Positions 31,039 through 40,334 are shown, numbered from the stretch's first letter. The stretch: 64,000 bases of DNA from Ignavibacteriota bacterium (GCA_016218045.1 JACRFB010000056.1:57718-121717), one strand, 5' to 3'. Notes: a model not told the origin generated them from the letters alone. Numbers and translations: made by a program.

Positions 31039-31437
31039 ATGGCTCTTCACGTCACCATATTCTCGTTCGGATTCAGCCGCAGCGGACTTCCACGCGACAG
31101 GCACGGCAACGGGGGCGGATTTGTCTTCGACTGCCGTTTTCTCCCGAATCCGGTGTATGTGCCGCATCTCGCGCCGCTATCGGGCAAGGACGACGCGGTG
31201 GTCGAATACTTCGCGCAGCAGGAAACCGCGCTGCAGTTTGTGGACCGTGTCACGGCCATGATCGACTCCGCGGTCGATTCGTACCTCGAGCGCGGCTACG
31301 AGGATCTTCAGGTGGCCTTCGGCTGCACCGGCGGACAACACCGATCCGTGTATTGCGCCGAGCGCCTCACGGCGCATCTGCGAGCGCGCGGCATCACCGT
31401 CGCGCTTCACCACGCCGAGGAGGGTGCCTACTGGTGA
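31039..31437 (+). CDS. Stand-alone RapZ C-terminal domain protein
   Basis: A 132-residue protein. SFGFSRSGLPRD, FDCRFLPNP and VAFGCTGGQHRSVYCAERL match the C-terminal domain of RapZ, which in E. coli binds glucosamine-6-phosphate and controls GlmS through small RNAs. The N-terminal P-loop domain of RapZ is absent. I chose the ATG that starts MALHVTIFSF, since the frame before it is not conserved-looking. Its stop overlaps the next start (GTGA). Together with an amino-sugar kinase and a nucleotidyltransferase it likely senses or handles amino-sugar phosphates. Confidence 0.85.
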   Translation: MALHVTIFSFGFSRSGLPRDRHGNGGGFVFDCRFLPNPVYVPHLAPLSGKDDAVVEYFAQQETALQFVDRVTAMIDSAVDSYLERGYEDLQVAFGCTGGQHRSVYCAERLTAHLRARGITVALHHAEEGAYW

Positions 31438-32195
31438 AGGCGCTCGTACTCGCGGCCGGATACGGCACACGTCTTGCACCCCTGACGGAAAGCACACCGA
31501 AGGCGCTTGTTCCCGTCGCGGGCCGCCCGATGATCGCGCACGCAATCGATCATTGCATTATGGCCGGTTGCGACACCATCGTCGTGAACGCGCACCATCA
31601 CGCCGACCAGCTCGTGCGGCATGTGCGCGAGACCGAGTACGGCGCGCCCGTTGTGGTGTCAGTCGAGGAGGTGATACTCGGTACCGGCGGTGGCATTCTT
31701 GCGGCGCGGCGCTGGCTCGACGACGGCGAACCCTTCCTCGTGCACAATGCCGACATCGTATCCGACATCGACCTGCGCGGGCTCGTGCATGCCGCGGAGG
31801 CGGATCACTGCCTCGCCGCTCTCGCGGTGAATACGCGCGAAACCTCCCGCGGCGTGCTCTTCGACGCGGACCTGCGCTTCCTCGGCAAGGAGGTGTGGTT
31901 TGCGGATGCACCCGCGTCGGCCACCCGCCGTTTCGGATTCTGCGGCGTACACGCCATCCATCCGCGTATTTTTTCTCTCGGCCATGCCGAGGGTTTTTCC
32001 GACATTTTCGACATATACCGCCTGGGCCTCGATAGCGGCCTGTACCTCGTGGCGCGGCCGCACGGCGGACGCTGGCGCGACCTCGGCTCGGTCGAGAGCA
32101 TCACGCGGTACGAGGCGGATATGCGCGAGGCTTCCGCATCGCCGTCCGCGGACGCGCCGCGCGATTCACACCGACATTCCACAAGCGATTCCTAA
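31434..32195 (+). CDS. MurU-like sugar-1-phosphate nucleotidyltransferase
   Basis: A 253-residue cytoplasmic nucleotidyltransferase. The start is a GTG overlapping the previous stop, with GAGGAGG upstream. LAAGYGTRLAPL...TPKALVPVAGRP is the nucleotide-binding signature, and HNADIVSDIDL carries the metal-binding Asp. The short length, without a C-terminal hexapeptide domain, fits MurU, which makes UDP-MurNAc from MurNAc-1-phosphate, better than GlmU or RfbA. With the amgK-like gene it would give a recycling route that bypasses de novo UDP-MurNAc synthesis. Confidence 0.82.
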   Translation: MKALVLAAGYGTRLAPLTESTPKALVPVAGRPMIAHAIDHCIMAGCDTIVVNAHHHADQLVRHVRETEYGAPVVVSVEEVILGTGGGILAARRWLDDGEPFLVHNADIVSDIDLRGLVHAAEADHCLAALAVNTRETSRGVLFDADLRFLGKEVWFADAPASATRRFGFCGVHAIHPRIFSLGHAEGFSDIFDIYRLGLDSGLYLVARPHGGRWRDLGSVESITRYEADMREASASPSADAPRDSHRHSTSDS

Positions 32196-32199
32196 AAAG

Positions 32200-33504
32200 A
32201 TGGCACCACTCCGTTCCGCGATCATCCTGCTTCTTACTCTCACACCGCTGCTGCTCAACGCGCAGTCGCGCGCGGGCAACGATCCGAAGCGCGTCGCGGC
32301 AGATGCGTGTGTCACGTCCTTCATGCAGTGGCAGCCCGAGCGGCTTGCGGCGCTGCTGCATCCCGGGCTGCTGCAGCTCCGGCCCATCGACATGTGGAAG
32401 TCGTTCCGGCAGCAGGTGCTGAACATGGGAGGCAAATACCTCGGGCATCGATATCACCGATCCTCGCGGAAACACGATGTGACGACGCTGGTGTACCGCG
32501 TCACGTTCGCGCGTGATTCGCTCGAGTTTCTCGTCTCAATCGATTCCCTGAATCTGGTGGAGTCCTTTTCGGCCGAGGTCATCGAACAGACCTTCAGCTA
32601 CCCCGCGCCGCCCCACGCGTCACGGTCGCGCTTCACGGAAAAGAAACTCACACTGGCCGTCGACAGCGCGCGCCTGCCTGCCCGTATCGCCGTGCCCAAG
32701 GGCAAGGGACGTTTCCCGGCCGTGGTGCTTGTGCATGACGCGGGACCACACGACATGGACATGACCACCGGCGGCCTGAAACCCCTGCGCGACATCGCCT
32801 GGGGATTGGCCTCGCGCGGTGTCGTCACGCTGCGCTACGAGAAGCGGACCCGCGTGCTCGGCCGCGCTTTCGACATGCGCGGCGCGACGGTGAAACAGGA
32901 AATCACCGACGATGTGCGCGCTGCGGTGCGCCTGCTCGCCGCCCGCCGCGACGTGGACCCGTCGAAGATACTCGTCGCGGGCTACGGTCTCGGCGGCATG
33001 ACCCTGCCCGATCTTGCGCGGGCCGACAGCGCCGTGCGCGGCATCGCGCTCCTCTCCGTGCCGGGGCGTCCGCTCGAGGACGTGCTCGACGCGCAGTTGC
33101 ACGAGCGCCTCGCGCAGATGGATTCCTCCGCGCAGGACGAGCGGACGCGCATCGAACAGTCGCTTGCCGCGCTTGCGCGTGTGCGCAAAGGCGGCGCGTC
33201 CGCGACCGATATTGTCATGGGTGTTCCTGCCTCATACTTCTACGACCTCCGCGGCCGCGATCAGGTCGTGAGCGCGTCGGTGCTCGACATTCCCATGCTC
33301 CTTGTCACGGCGGGCCGCGACACGCAGGTGGGCGCCGTCGACCGCGACATCTGGGCGCGCACGCTCGGCGCGAAAAAGAACGTGCGCCTGCACTTCTGCG
33401 AGAATTGCTCGCATCTGTTGAACGACACCGCCGAAGCCGCCGCGATGGGGCATGTGACGGAAGAGGTTCTCACACTTCTCGCCGCATGGGCGCAGGGGCG
33501 CTGA
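32200..33504 (+). CDS. Secreted alpha/beta-hydrolase-fold protein lacking the nucleophile serine
   Basis: A 434-residue exported protein with signal peptide (LTPLLLNAQ). Residues about 25-140 are a DUF3887-like small domain; residues about 150-434 are an alpha/beta hydrolase (FPAVVLVHDAGPHDMD). The nucleophile elbow reads AGYGLGGM, so the usual GxSxG has Gly at residue 263 instead of Ser. The other triad positions look intact (AGRD, Asp374; CSHLL, His405). The protein may be non-hydrolytic, or use another nucleophile. It lies four bases after the murU-like gene and so probably shares its transcript. Confidence 0.75.
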   Translation: MAPLRSAIILLLTLTPLLLNAQSRAGNDPKRVAADACVTSFMQWQPERLAALLHPGLLQLRPIDMWKSFRQQVLNMGGKYLGHRYHRSSRKHDVTTLVYRVTFARDSLEFLVSIDSLNLVESFSAEVIEQTFSYPAPPHASRSRFTEKKLTLAVDSARLPARIAVPKGKGRFPAVVLVHDAGPHDMDMTTGGLKPLRDIAWGLASRGVVTLRYEKRTRVLGRAFDMRGATVKQEITDDVRAAVRLLAARRDVDPSKILVAGYGLGGMTLPDLARADSAVRGIALLSVPGRPLEDVLDAQLHERLAQMDSSAQDERTRIEQSLAALARVRKGGASATDIVMGVPASYFYDLRGRDQVVSASVLDIPMLLVTAGRDTQVGAVDRDIWARTLGAKKNVRLHFCENCSHLLNDTAEAAAMGHVTEEVLTLLAAWAQGR

Positions 33505-33563
33505 GTCTCAAGGCCTGGATTGCCGCGACCGGAACGCCGCTCGACCCGCCGCGGCTGCAAAAC

Positions 33564-34289
33564 TCAGACGCTGTGTTGCACTATCGCCGCGGCGCGTTCG
33601 AACACGTCTTCGAGAGCGGGCCCGAGCAGCGCGGGATCGTCGGTCTTGCTCGGCACATTGTGGAACACGACGTAGGGCACCGCGCGTCCCTTGATCTCGA
33701 TGTGGGTGGGTGAGGCAGCCGAGACCTCGTCCCAATCGATGTGGCGATAGAGGCGCTCGAGTTTCTCGTCGGGAAGGCCGTGCTCGAGGATGCTGTCGGG
33801 GCGCGCGGGATTGTAGCGCTTGCGGTTTTTCCGCAGCGATTCCTCGTAGGTGACGTCGATAAAAACGATGACGGCGCGCTCGAGGATACGATCCGTGAGA
33901 TGCGCAAAGGCCGAGGCGTATCCGCCGTGTTCGGTGCCGCGCGAGAATTCGATGACTGCCGTGCGTGTCGTGTGGTAGTTTTCGTCGCGCAGATGTTTGT
34001 CGTACTCAAGGCCGATGCGCTCGATGAGCAGGTCCCACTGGTACTGGTGGAGGAAGTAGCCGTCGGCGTCGGTGTGTATGCGCGGTTTCCCGAGGCGTTT
34101 TTCCAGAATGGCGTCTTCTTCGAACCAGGTCCAGAGCATGGGGAAATCGTCGATCTCGTCGAATTCCCCGATGCCGAATCGGCGCAGCCGGTCTTCGACG
34201 GGAGTCTTCTTCAGATAATCGATCACTTCGGATTTGCCCGCGGCGGGGCGGCCTATCAGGATAATGACATCGAATTTGTGTGAAATCAT
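33564..34289 (-). CDS. P-loop kinase-like protein
   Basis: A 241-residue cytoplasmic protein. GRPAAGKSEVIDYL near the N-terminus is a Walker A motif. FDEIDDFPMLWTWFEED and IEFSRGTEHGGYASAF look like the substrate region of small-molecule kinases. FIDVTYEESLRKNRKRY resembles the lid region of adenylate-kinase-like folds. I do not recognise the substrate. It starts at the ATG of MISHKFD; the long frame upstream runs antisense-like through the transporter gene and is not real. It is 62 bases downstream of the transporter gene on the same strand. Confidence 0.7.
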   Translation of the reverse strand: MISHKFDVIILIGRPAAGKSEVIDYLKKTPVEDRLRRFGIGEFDEIDDFPMLWTWFEEDAILEKRLGKPRIHTDADGYFLHQYQWDLLIERIGLEYDKHLRDENYHTTRTAVIEFSRGTEHGGYASAFAHLTDRILERAVIVFIDVTYEESLRKNRKRYNPARPDSILEHGLPDEKLERLYRHIDWDEVSAASPTHIEIKGRAVPYVVFHNVPSKTDDPALLGPALEDVFERAAAIVQHSV

Positions 34290-34351
34290 GCCGGAACTCG
34301 AATGAATGAGTATGGAACAGTGAATGACGGACGGAACACGGGCAACGCGCC

Positions 34352-35659
34352 TCAGTGCGCTCCGCTCGAGCTGGGTCGCGCGTTCCAGAGCACCAGCATG
34401 AGCACCGCGCCTATGAGCGAGAAGCCGATCATGCTGGGACCCCAGACGGTCCACCCGAAGTTTTCCAGCAGCCAGCCCATGCCGAGACCCACGGCGGCGC
34501 CGCCGATGTACTGCATGCCGTCGAACATGCCCGCAGCGGTGGCCGCGGCCTTCTGGCCGCCGAAGTCCATCGACGCCGTGCCCGAGAGCATCGAGTGCAC
34601 GATACTGATCGCCATGGAATTGACGATGAAGGCGGCGATGATGAAATCGGTGTTTGTTGTCTGCCACACCACGGCGAGCGCGGCGATCTGCAGCGCGTAT
34701 CCGATGAATGCCACGGGGGTCCGCCGCGAGTTGAAGAACCAGTCCGAAATGGTGCCGGCCATAAAGGCGCCGAGTATGCCTGCGAGCACGACGGCTATCG
34801 CGCCCTTTTGGAATACGGGCGAATCGAGCGGCAGATGCTGCGCCTCCTGCATGTAACGCGGGAACCACTGCTCGAAGCCGTGCCGAACGAAGCCGGTGCA
34901 GAATTCCGCCGCCGCAATCGTGATGGTGACGGGATTTGTGAACACCTTCCGGAACACAAAACGGAAATCGACCTTGCCGGTGTAGCCGCTGGTGGCGTCG
35001 GCAGTGTCGAGCGGCGGGAGCCCCGCATCCTCGGGCTTGTCGCGCACAAACATCCAGGTCAGGAACGACATGATCGACACGATGACCGCAGGGATAAAAA
35101 AGACCCACTGCCAGGGAAGCACGGTCACGATGATGCCGCCGAGAAAAAAGATCAGCGCGCGGCCGCTCTGTATCATCGATCCGAAGATGGCCGAGAACAC
35201 GCCGCGCTCGCGCACATGGAACCAGCCGCTGTTCACCTTGATGAGAGAGAGCGCGCTGTACGACTGGAAGTAGTTGTTCAGCGCCCAGGTGACGGTGAAA
35301 TACCCGAGCAGGAAGGAACCCGTGCCGAGGAAATTGAGATAAGCGCCGAGGCCGAAAAGCAGATTGAATACCGCCGCGCCGATGGATCCGATCAGCATCG
35401 CGCGCCGGCCGCCGATACGGTCGGCGATGGGGCCGTTGAAGAGCGCCGAGAATCCGTACAAGGTCAGGGCCGCGGTGATGATGGCGCCGATCTCCGTTTT
35501 GTCCCATCCATAGTTGTCGGAGAGGGCCTTGTTGGCGAAACTCAAATTGTAGCGCGCCATGTACATCACCGCGTAGGTGAAGCCGAGCGTCAGCCAGTTG
35601 ATGCCGCGGCGCCTGCGGAAGGTCTCGTCGTGGTTGAGCGGATTTCTCTTGAAGTTCAT
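34352..35659 (-). CDS. OPA-family MFS antiporter (organophosphate:phosphate type)
   Basis: A 435-residue inner-membrane transporter with twelve predicted helices. The N-terminal FTYAVMYMARYNLSFANKAL and later DRIGGRRAMLIG are typical of the GlpT/UhpT branch of the major facilitator superfamily, which exchanges a phosphorylated sugar or glycerol phosphate for inorganic phosphate. The start was placed at MNFKRNPLNHD. No metabolic gene beside it indicates the substrate; the glycerophosphodiesterase at 60.8 kb is too far away to count. It is divergent from rsgA. Confidence 0.85.
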   Translation of the reverse strand: MNFKRNPLNHDETFRRRRGINWLTLGFTYAVMYMARYNLSFANKALSDNYGWDKTEIGAIITAALTLYGFSALFNGPIADRIGGRRAMLIGSIGAAVFNLLFGLGAYLNFLGTGSFLLGYFTVTWALNNYFQSYSALSLIKVNSGWFHVRERGVFSAIFGSMIQSGRALIFFLGGIIVTVLPWQWVFFIPAVIVSIMSFLTWMFVRDKPEDAGLPPLDTADATSGYTGKVDFRFVFRKVFTNPVTITIAAAEFCTGFVRHGFEQWFPRYMQEAQHLPLDSPVFQKGAIAVVLAGILGAFMAGTISDWFFNSRRTPVAFIGYALQIAALAVVWQTTNTDFIIAAFIVNSMAISIVHSMLSGTASMDFGGQKAAATAAGMFDGMQYIGGAAVGLGMGWLLENFGWTVWGPSMIGFSLIGAVLMLVLWNARPSSSGAH

Positions 35660-35772
35660 GCGGTCCGGCCTCTGTGAAGGAAAAAAAAGATAGGACAAAT
35701 CGTGATGGCGCACCAGCGGGACCATTCGCAAATGCGGCGGCGAAGGGCGATATTTCCGGTTTCTCCGCAATC

Positions 35773-36864
35773 ATGACACGCGACGAAGATCAGGAACAGC
35801 AGCCCCGAAAAATCGACAAGCGCAAGAGCGTCGAGAAGCTCTGGCGCAAGGGCGAGACGCGCTGGCGTTACGAGGGCGACGGGGAGAGCGACGCCGACAC
35901 CGAGACGCGCAAACGCACGTCGCCGCGCATGCACCAGCTCGCAAGACCCGAGAACGAGCGCGATGCGCTCGTGATCGAGACGGGCGGACCCGCGGTCATC
36001 CTCCTCGACGGCGAGGAGGAGGTGCGGTCGCGGCCGCGGCGCTCGACCACCACCGAAAATCCGCGCGCCAGCCTGCTTGTCATCGGCGACCGCGTCCGAT
36101 ACGTGCCCGCGCTGGAGGGCGACGGCGTCGTGACGCATATCTACGCGCGGCGCACCGCGCTGTCGCGCTCGTCGATCGGTGATGCCAAAACCGCGGCGGT
36201 GATTGTCGCCAATGTGGATCTGCTCGTGGTTGTCGCCGCGGCGTCCACCGAGCTGCTGCGTCCGGGACTCATCGACCGCTATCTCATCGCCGCGGCGATG
36301 GGCGGCATCGAAGCCGCCCTGTGTATCAACAAGATGGACCTGCCCGACGACGAGGACTGCGCCATCGTCGACGAGATTGCGGATGTGTACCGCGACCTCG
36401 GCTATCCGGTCATCTACACGAGTTGTGTCACCGGCGAGGGCATCACGGCGCTCGCCGATTTGCTGCGCGACAAGATCGCCGCGTTTTCCGGCCACTCGGG
36501 CGTCGGAAAAACCTCGCTGCTGAACCGCCTCGTGCCCGGCTCGGTGGAGAAGGTGCAGCATCTGAGCATGCAGAGCCAGCGCGGCGCGCATACCACGACA
36601 AAGAGCCTGCTGTGCGAGCTTCCCAACGGCGGCTTTATCGCCGATACGCCGGGAATACGGGAGTTCGGACTCTTTTTCTTCGACCGCGACGAACTGCGAT
36701 CCTATTATCCCGAATTTGTGCGTGTCGCCGACGGCTGCCGCTTCCCCTCGTGTACACACACGCACGAGCCCGACTGTGCCGTGGTCCGCGCGGTCGAAGA
36801 GGGCGCGATTCACCCGCTTCGATACCGCAATTACCTGCAGATACTCGAGAGCGAGGAGCATTAA
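35773..36864 (+). CDS. rsgA: Ribosome small-subunit-dependent GTPase RsgA
   Basis: A 363-residue GTPase that assists late 30S subunit maturation. The GTPase motifs are circularly permuted as expected: NKMD (G4) first, then GHSGVGKTSL (G1) and DTPGIRE (G3). A C-terminal zinc site follows (CRFPSCTHTHEPDC). A basic, hydrophilic N-terminal extension of about 95 residues precedes the OB-fold (VIGDRVRYVP). A TATTTCCG element at 35751-35758 lies only about 15 bases before the ATG, so the leader would be very short. Confidence 0.96.
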   Translation: MTRDEDQEQQPRKIDKRKSVEKLWRKGETRWRYEGDGESDADTETRKRTSPRMHQLARPENERDALVIETGGPAVILLDGEEEVRSRPRRSTTTENPRASLLVIGDRVRYVPALEGDGVVTHIYARRTALSRSSIGDAKTAAVIVANVDLLVVVAAASTELLRPGLIDRYLIAAAMGGIEAALCINKMDLPDDEDCAIVDEIADVYRDLGYPVIYTSCVTGEGITALADLLRDKIAAFSGHSGVGKTSLLNRLVPGSVEKVQHLSMQSQRGAHTTTKSLLCELPNGGFIADTPGIREFGLFFFDRDELRSYYPEFVRVADGCRFPSCTHTHEPDCAVVRAVEEGAIHPLRYRNYLQILESEEH

Positions 36865-36877
36865 TACGCGCGGCCTG

Positions 36878-38881
36878 TCACGGACGCAGATCGAGCTGCA
36901 TCGAGAGGCGCCCCGTCTCGTCGCCCGCGATCGCGTCGTCGCCGCTGCCGATTGCGACCGCCCCGGGACGCAGCGATTGTGACCAGGCCAGCGCGCAGGC
37001 ACCCCAGGGCCAGCGCAATTGCGCCGAGAGCACACAGCGCGCGCCGCGGCCGTACAGCGCGGCACTACTCACGGCTCCGGGCAGCGTCGACTCCGCCATG
37101 TACAGGCGCGTGTCGTACGACCCCGTCTCGTGGAGGCAGACGCGTCCACGCAGGCGCAGCCAGTCCGCCGGCGCAAGGGCCGCATCGGCAGCGAGCAGGT
37201 AGCCGCTTTCGGCGGCGCGCGGCAGCGTCCACCGCGCCGAGACGGCGTCGCAGCGCAGCCGCAGGCCAGATCCCTCGGCGTCTTCGAAGCGCAGTTCGAC
37301 GCGCCCGCTCTCGTGGCGCCGAGGCACGAGGGCGCGTAGCTCGCGCCCCTGTGCATCAACACCGGCGCGTGTGTCGTCGCCGCTGCGGCGCGTCCAGCGC
37401 AGCTCGAGCCGTGCGCGCGACGAAATGCGCCATAGTGTTTCAACGCGCAATTCCGACGCGCTGACGGGCAGGTCCACTGTGGCGGTCGGCACCGGACGGC
37501 GATAGGCTTCGACGCCGAGCGCGAATTCCAGCTCCGGTAAAATCGGAGCCGCGAGTCCGAAACGCCAGCCGTATTCGTTGCGGGCCGAAGCGCCCGTCCC
37601 CGCGATCGATCCGTACAGCGACTGGAAGCGCGGGCTGCAGGCGCGGATGCCGACCCCCGCGCGCAACGCGCGATCGACGGCATACTCCGCGCCCGCGGCA
37701 CAGGCGGCTCCGCCTCCGGCGTTCGCCGCGCATTCAGCGGCGGCCCACCAGCGCCGCCCCTCCGCCCGCGCATACACCGAACCCGCCGCCGCCGAGCTCC
37801 CGCGGTAGTCCCACGGACTCGACGCCGCGACGAAGCGGCTGAAACGTGTACCCACGAGGACCGCGCCCAGGGACATACGCAGCGCCTCGTTCTCGAAGTC
37901 CAGCTCCGCAGCGCATCCCGCGCGCCAGCGCTCGGCCGAGGCGCGCGCGGCCTGCTCGGATGCGCTGCGATGCAGTCCTGTCTCGTACGTGCCCGCGAGC
38001 GACCCGTCCAGCGAATCGACGCGCCCGTCCAACGGCGCGCGCGCCGCAAAAACGAGCATCTGCATGGAGCCACTCCGCAGTCGCGCCGCGAGCCCCGTCT
38101 CGGGCGGCGCGCCGCCACCCGGCAGAGAGGGCGACAGGGCGAGGGCGGCGGACGTGGCCGCGCCACGCGTATCCAGCGCGGATGTGCCCCGGCCCGGCGA
38201 TCCGAGAACCAGTCCCGTTCCCGCCCCAATACGGAAACATCCGAGCACGATATCCTCTATGTCGCCGTCGGGTTCCGCGCGGAGGTACCAGGCGGCATGG
38301 TCGGCCCACGACAGTTCGCCGGGATCACGCGCGATAAGTGCTCCGCCGCCGAATGTATGTGGGGACTGTGCGGTGACACGTATCGAACTGCGTCCGGGCG
38401 GACCGGTCCAGGCGCCGCGTGTGAAGCCGGCTTTTTCCTGCTCGTCGTGTTCGAGGCGAGTGCGCAGACGCGCGTCCCAGCCCGCGAAGGCGGGCGCGGC
38501 CTCGTCGCCCGGACGCAGCCAGACGCAGCGACGCAGTGCTGCGAGGGTTTCGCGGTCAAGTCCCGCAAGTAGCTCGAGCTGCTCCCATCGCGCGAATTCC
38601 CCCAATCGTCGGCGCAGACGCACTACGGCGCGGGCCTGCTGCTCCGACAGGCAGGGCAGCGCGAGGATCTCTGTTTCGCGCGCGGTGTTCAAGTTCAGCG
38701 GCGCGGCCTCGGCGCGTTCGAGCGCGTCGATGTATTCACGCGCCTGCTGCTCGCCGCCCGCGTCGAAGGCCGTGCGCTCGATGACGTCTTCCACGAGGCG
38801 CTCGTCGCTCTGCGCGGCGGCGCTCGCCAATGCGGCGCAAAACACGACGGCGCCTATTCCCGGAAAGTATGTGTGTGCCAC
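36878..38881 (-). CDS. Helix-hairpin-helix plus outer-membrane barrel-like protein
   Basis: A 667-residue exported protein. The start is GTG with GGGAGGG upstream, followed by a signal peptide (ASAAAQ). Residues about 55-125 hold two ComEA-like helix-hairpin-helix units (PLNLNTARETEILALPCLSEQQARAVV, split as two motifs). The remaining 540 residues are rich in alternating beta-strands with Arg, Trp and Tyr and resemble an outer-membrane barrel. Such HHH-barrel proteins are frequent in Bacteroidota but uncharacterised; a role in DNA or polymer uptake is speculative. The gene is convergent with rsgA, 13 bases apart. Confidence 0.72.
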   Translation of the reverse strand: MAHTYFPGIGAVVFCAALASAAAQSDERLVEDVIERTAFDAGGEQQAREYIDALERAEAAPLNLNTARETEILALPCLSEQQARAVVRLRRRLGEFARWEQLELLAGLDRETLAALRRCVWLRPGDEAAPAFAGWDARLRTRLEHDEQEKAGFTRGAWTGPPGRSSIRVTAQSPHTFGGGALIARDPGELSWADHAAWYLRAEPDGDIEDIVLGCFRIGAGTGLVLGSPGRGTSALDTRGAATSAALALSPSLPGGGAPPETGLAARLRSGSMQMLVFAARAPLDGRVDSLDGSLAGTYETGLHRSASEQAARASAERWRAGCAAELDFENEALRMSLGAVLVGTRFSRFVAASSPWDYRGSSAAAGSVYARAEGRRWWAAAECAANAGGGAACAAGAEYAVDRALRAGVGIRACSPRFQSLYGSIAGTGASARNEYGWRFGLAAPILPELEFALGVEAYRRPVPTATVDLPVSASELRVETLWRISSRARLELRWTRRSGDDTRAGVDAQGRELRALVPRRHESGRVELRFEDAEGSGLRLRCDAVSARWTLPRAAESGYLLAADAALAPADWLRLRGRVCLHETGSYDTRLYMAESTLPGAVSSAALYGRGARCVLSAQLRWPWGACALAWSQSLRPGAVAIGSGDDAIAGDETGRLSMQLDLRP

Positions 38882-38952
38882 GCTGTCCCTCCCTGTGACG
38901 TGTCTCCCGTCCCTTGTACGCGCGGCGCTGCGCGGCGGTTCCCGCGTCGGGT

Positions 38953-38977
38953 AAAAAAAAAGGGCGCCGAAGCGCCC
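38953..38977 (-). terminator. Rho-independent terminator with UUCG loop
   Basis: On the minus strand GGGCGC-TTCG-GCGCCC is followed by nine T. It lies 22 bases beyond the stop of the lipoprotein gene at 38999 and upstream of the HHH/barrel gene, so those two genes are transcribed separately. Confidence 0.92.
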
Positions 38978-38998
38978 TGTGTCGGGAAGAGGGGGGGC

Positions 38999-39694
38999 TT
39001 ATTTGCCGCCGTCGACCGGGGGATGACCCGCGGGCATGCCGGGAGCAGCCGTCGGTTCCTCGATCTTGATGTCCTGCGCGGGCGTGAAGTCCGCAATCGC
39101 GAGGTCCACATCCTCTTCAAATTTTGTCGCGACGAGGGCAAACTTCATCCCGCCCATCGGCATGTCCTGCTTCATCACGATGCCCTTCCACATACAGATC
39201 TTGCCGCCGCCGGGAAGTTCGTACGCTTCACATTCCTTGCCCAGGATGGTTTCCTTGCCGGCCTTCTTGCCGCCCATCATGCGCTGAATCATCTCGCCGC
39301 CCACGTTTTCCTTCTGCTCGGCGGTGAACGAGGCGGTCAATTCCTTCAGACCCTTCCAATCGAAGGGCGACTTCTGCGCGATTTTCTTCGCGAGATCCAC
39401 CGAGTAGTTCACGGTGTCGCAGCGCAGGGTCAGCGTCTTGATCGGCGTGTTCTGTCCGTTCATCGCGATCGTGAAATCGTCGCTGTCGGATTCATACATG
39501 CCGTAGTTTGCGAAGGAGATCACCTTCGTTCCCTTTGCGTCGCCGGAGTAGGTGTAGGTGATGCGCGCGTTCGGGATGCTGTACAGCTTCACTTCGGGCG
39601 CGGTTTCCTTCAGGCCCGTGTCCTTGCCGCAACCGGCCAGGCACGCGAACGCCACCAGCGCGACGGCGAACAGGGGAAGAGCAGTGCGTTTCAT
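38999..39694 (-). CDS. Lipoprotein of unknown function
   Basis: A 231-residue exported protein. The signal ends in CLAGC, a clear lipobox with Cys22. The mature part is soluble, with a lysine-rich middle (KGLKELTASFTAEQKENVGG), a predicted beta-rich region (KECEAYELPGGGKICMWKGIV) and a Pro/Gly-rich tail. The pattern, in which something is set to a value and checked by a cargo-like strand repeat, recalls periplasmic carrier-like lipoproteins, but I do not recognise a family. It has its own terminator and is followed upstream by tRNA-Val on the same strand. Confidence 0.75.
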   Translation of the reverse strand: MKRTALPLFAVALVAFACLAGCGKDTGLKETAPEVKLYSIPNARITYTYSGDAKGTKVISFANYGMYESDSDDFTIAMNGQNTPIKTLTLRCDTVNYSVDLAKKIAQKSPFDWKGLKELTASFTAEQKENVGGEMIQRMMGGKKAGKETILGKECEAYELPGGGKICMWKGIVMKQDMPMGGMKFALVATKFEEDVDLAIADFTPAQDIKIEEPTAAPGMPAGHPPVDGGK

Positions 39695-39776
39695 TCATTT
39701 CCTCATGAGTGTGTAGAGAGAGTGGTGCATTCGCGACACGGCCGGCGCGGGGCAGCTCCATGCGCGGCACGGAGTG

Positions 39777-39851
39777 TGGGCAGTGAGGGATTCGAACCCC
39801 CGACCTTCTGGGTGTAAACCAGACGCTCTGAACCGGCTGAGCTAACTGCCC
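39777..39851 (-). tRNA. tRNA-Val (anticodon UAC)
   Basis: The acceptor strand GGGCAGT pairs with its 3' partner ACTGCCC before the discriminator A. The anticodon stem TCTGG/CCAGA encloses the loop TTTACAC, giving anticodon TAC. The T-arm has GGTTCGAATCC. The length is 75 bases and CCA is not encoded. Confidence 0.97.
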
Positions 39852-40022
39852 GAAATGCCAGACCTGCATTTTACGGCTTTCCCGCATCCGAAACAAAAAC
39901 CCGCCATGTCCGGATTAGAGGACCAGGGATACCGGCGAAACTCCGAGGTCGGGCGGCCCCTGCTTCCGACTCGGAGCCGAATGTTGTATCATCGACGCAT
40001 GTCCACTATGGAAGGTGCCGCC

Positions 40023-40334
40023 ATGCGTCGTGCGTTGTTCATGTTCCAACCATCACCCGCCGCAGCCGATTCCCAGGCGTCCGTGTTCGGCGGCTGGCTG
40101 TCCCTGCTCAAGGATCTTCCCGGCGTGCTGTCGATGGATGTCTCCACCGTCGTGGAACGGCCCTTCGGCAACATCCCCGCGGCGGGCATCGTCGAGGTGG
40201 TGTTTGCGGACGAGGAGTCGATGACGCGTTCAATGGCGTCGCCCGCGGGCAGGAAACTCGCGCGCGAAATCATGGCCGATCCGCGCGGCGCTCCCGAACT
40301 GCTGGTCTGCGAGCCGTGGAACAGTGCGGGCTAA
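40023..40334 (+). CDS. EthD-like dimeric alpha-beta barrel protein
   Basis: A 103-residue cytoplasmic protein with the look of the EthD/YciI ferredoxin-like family: an initial strand (RRALFMFQPSP), a helix (SVFGGWLSLLKDLPGV), a second strand (SMDVSTVVERPFG) and a repeat of the pattern (IVEVVFADEESMTRSMASP). The ATG at 40023 has GGAAGG upstream. In-frame ATGs at 39999 and 40008 are also possible. A TATCATCG element at 39986-39993 sits five bases before the ATG at 39999, so a leaderless mRNA using that start cannot be excluded. Confidence 0.6.
   Translation: MRRALFMFQPSPAAADSQASVFGGWLSLLKDLPGVLSMDVSTVVERPFGNIPAAGIVEVVFADEESMTRSMASPAGRKLAREIMADPRGAPELLVCEPWNSAG

Noticed and set aside
34290..35774. 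N-terminal extension of the P-loop kinase on the minus strand
   Set aside because: The extension is an out-of-frame reading of the OPA transporter gene; the kinase starts at 34289.
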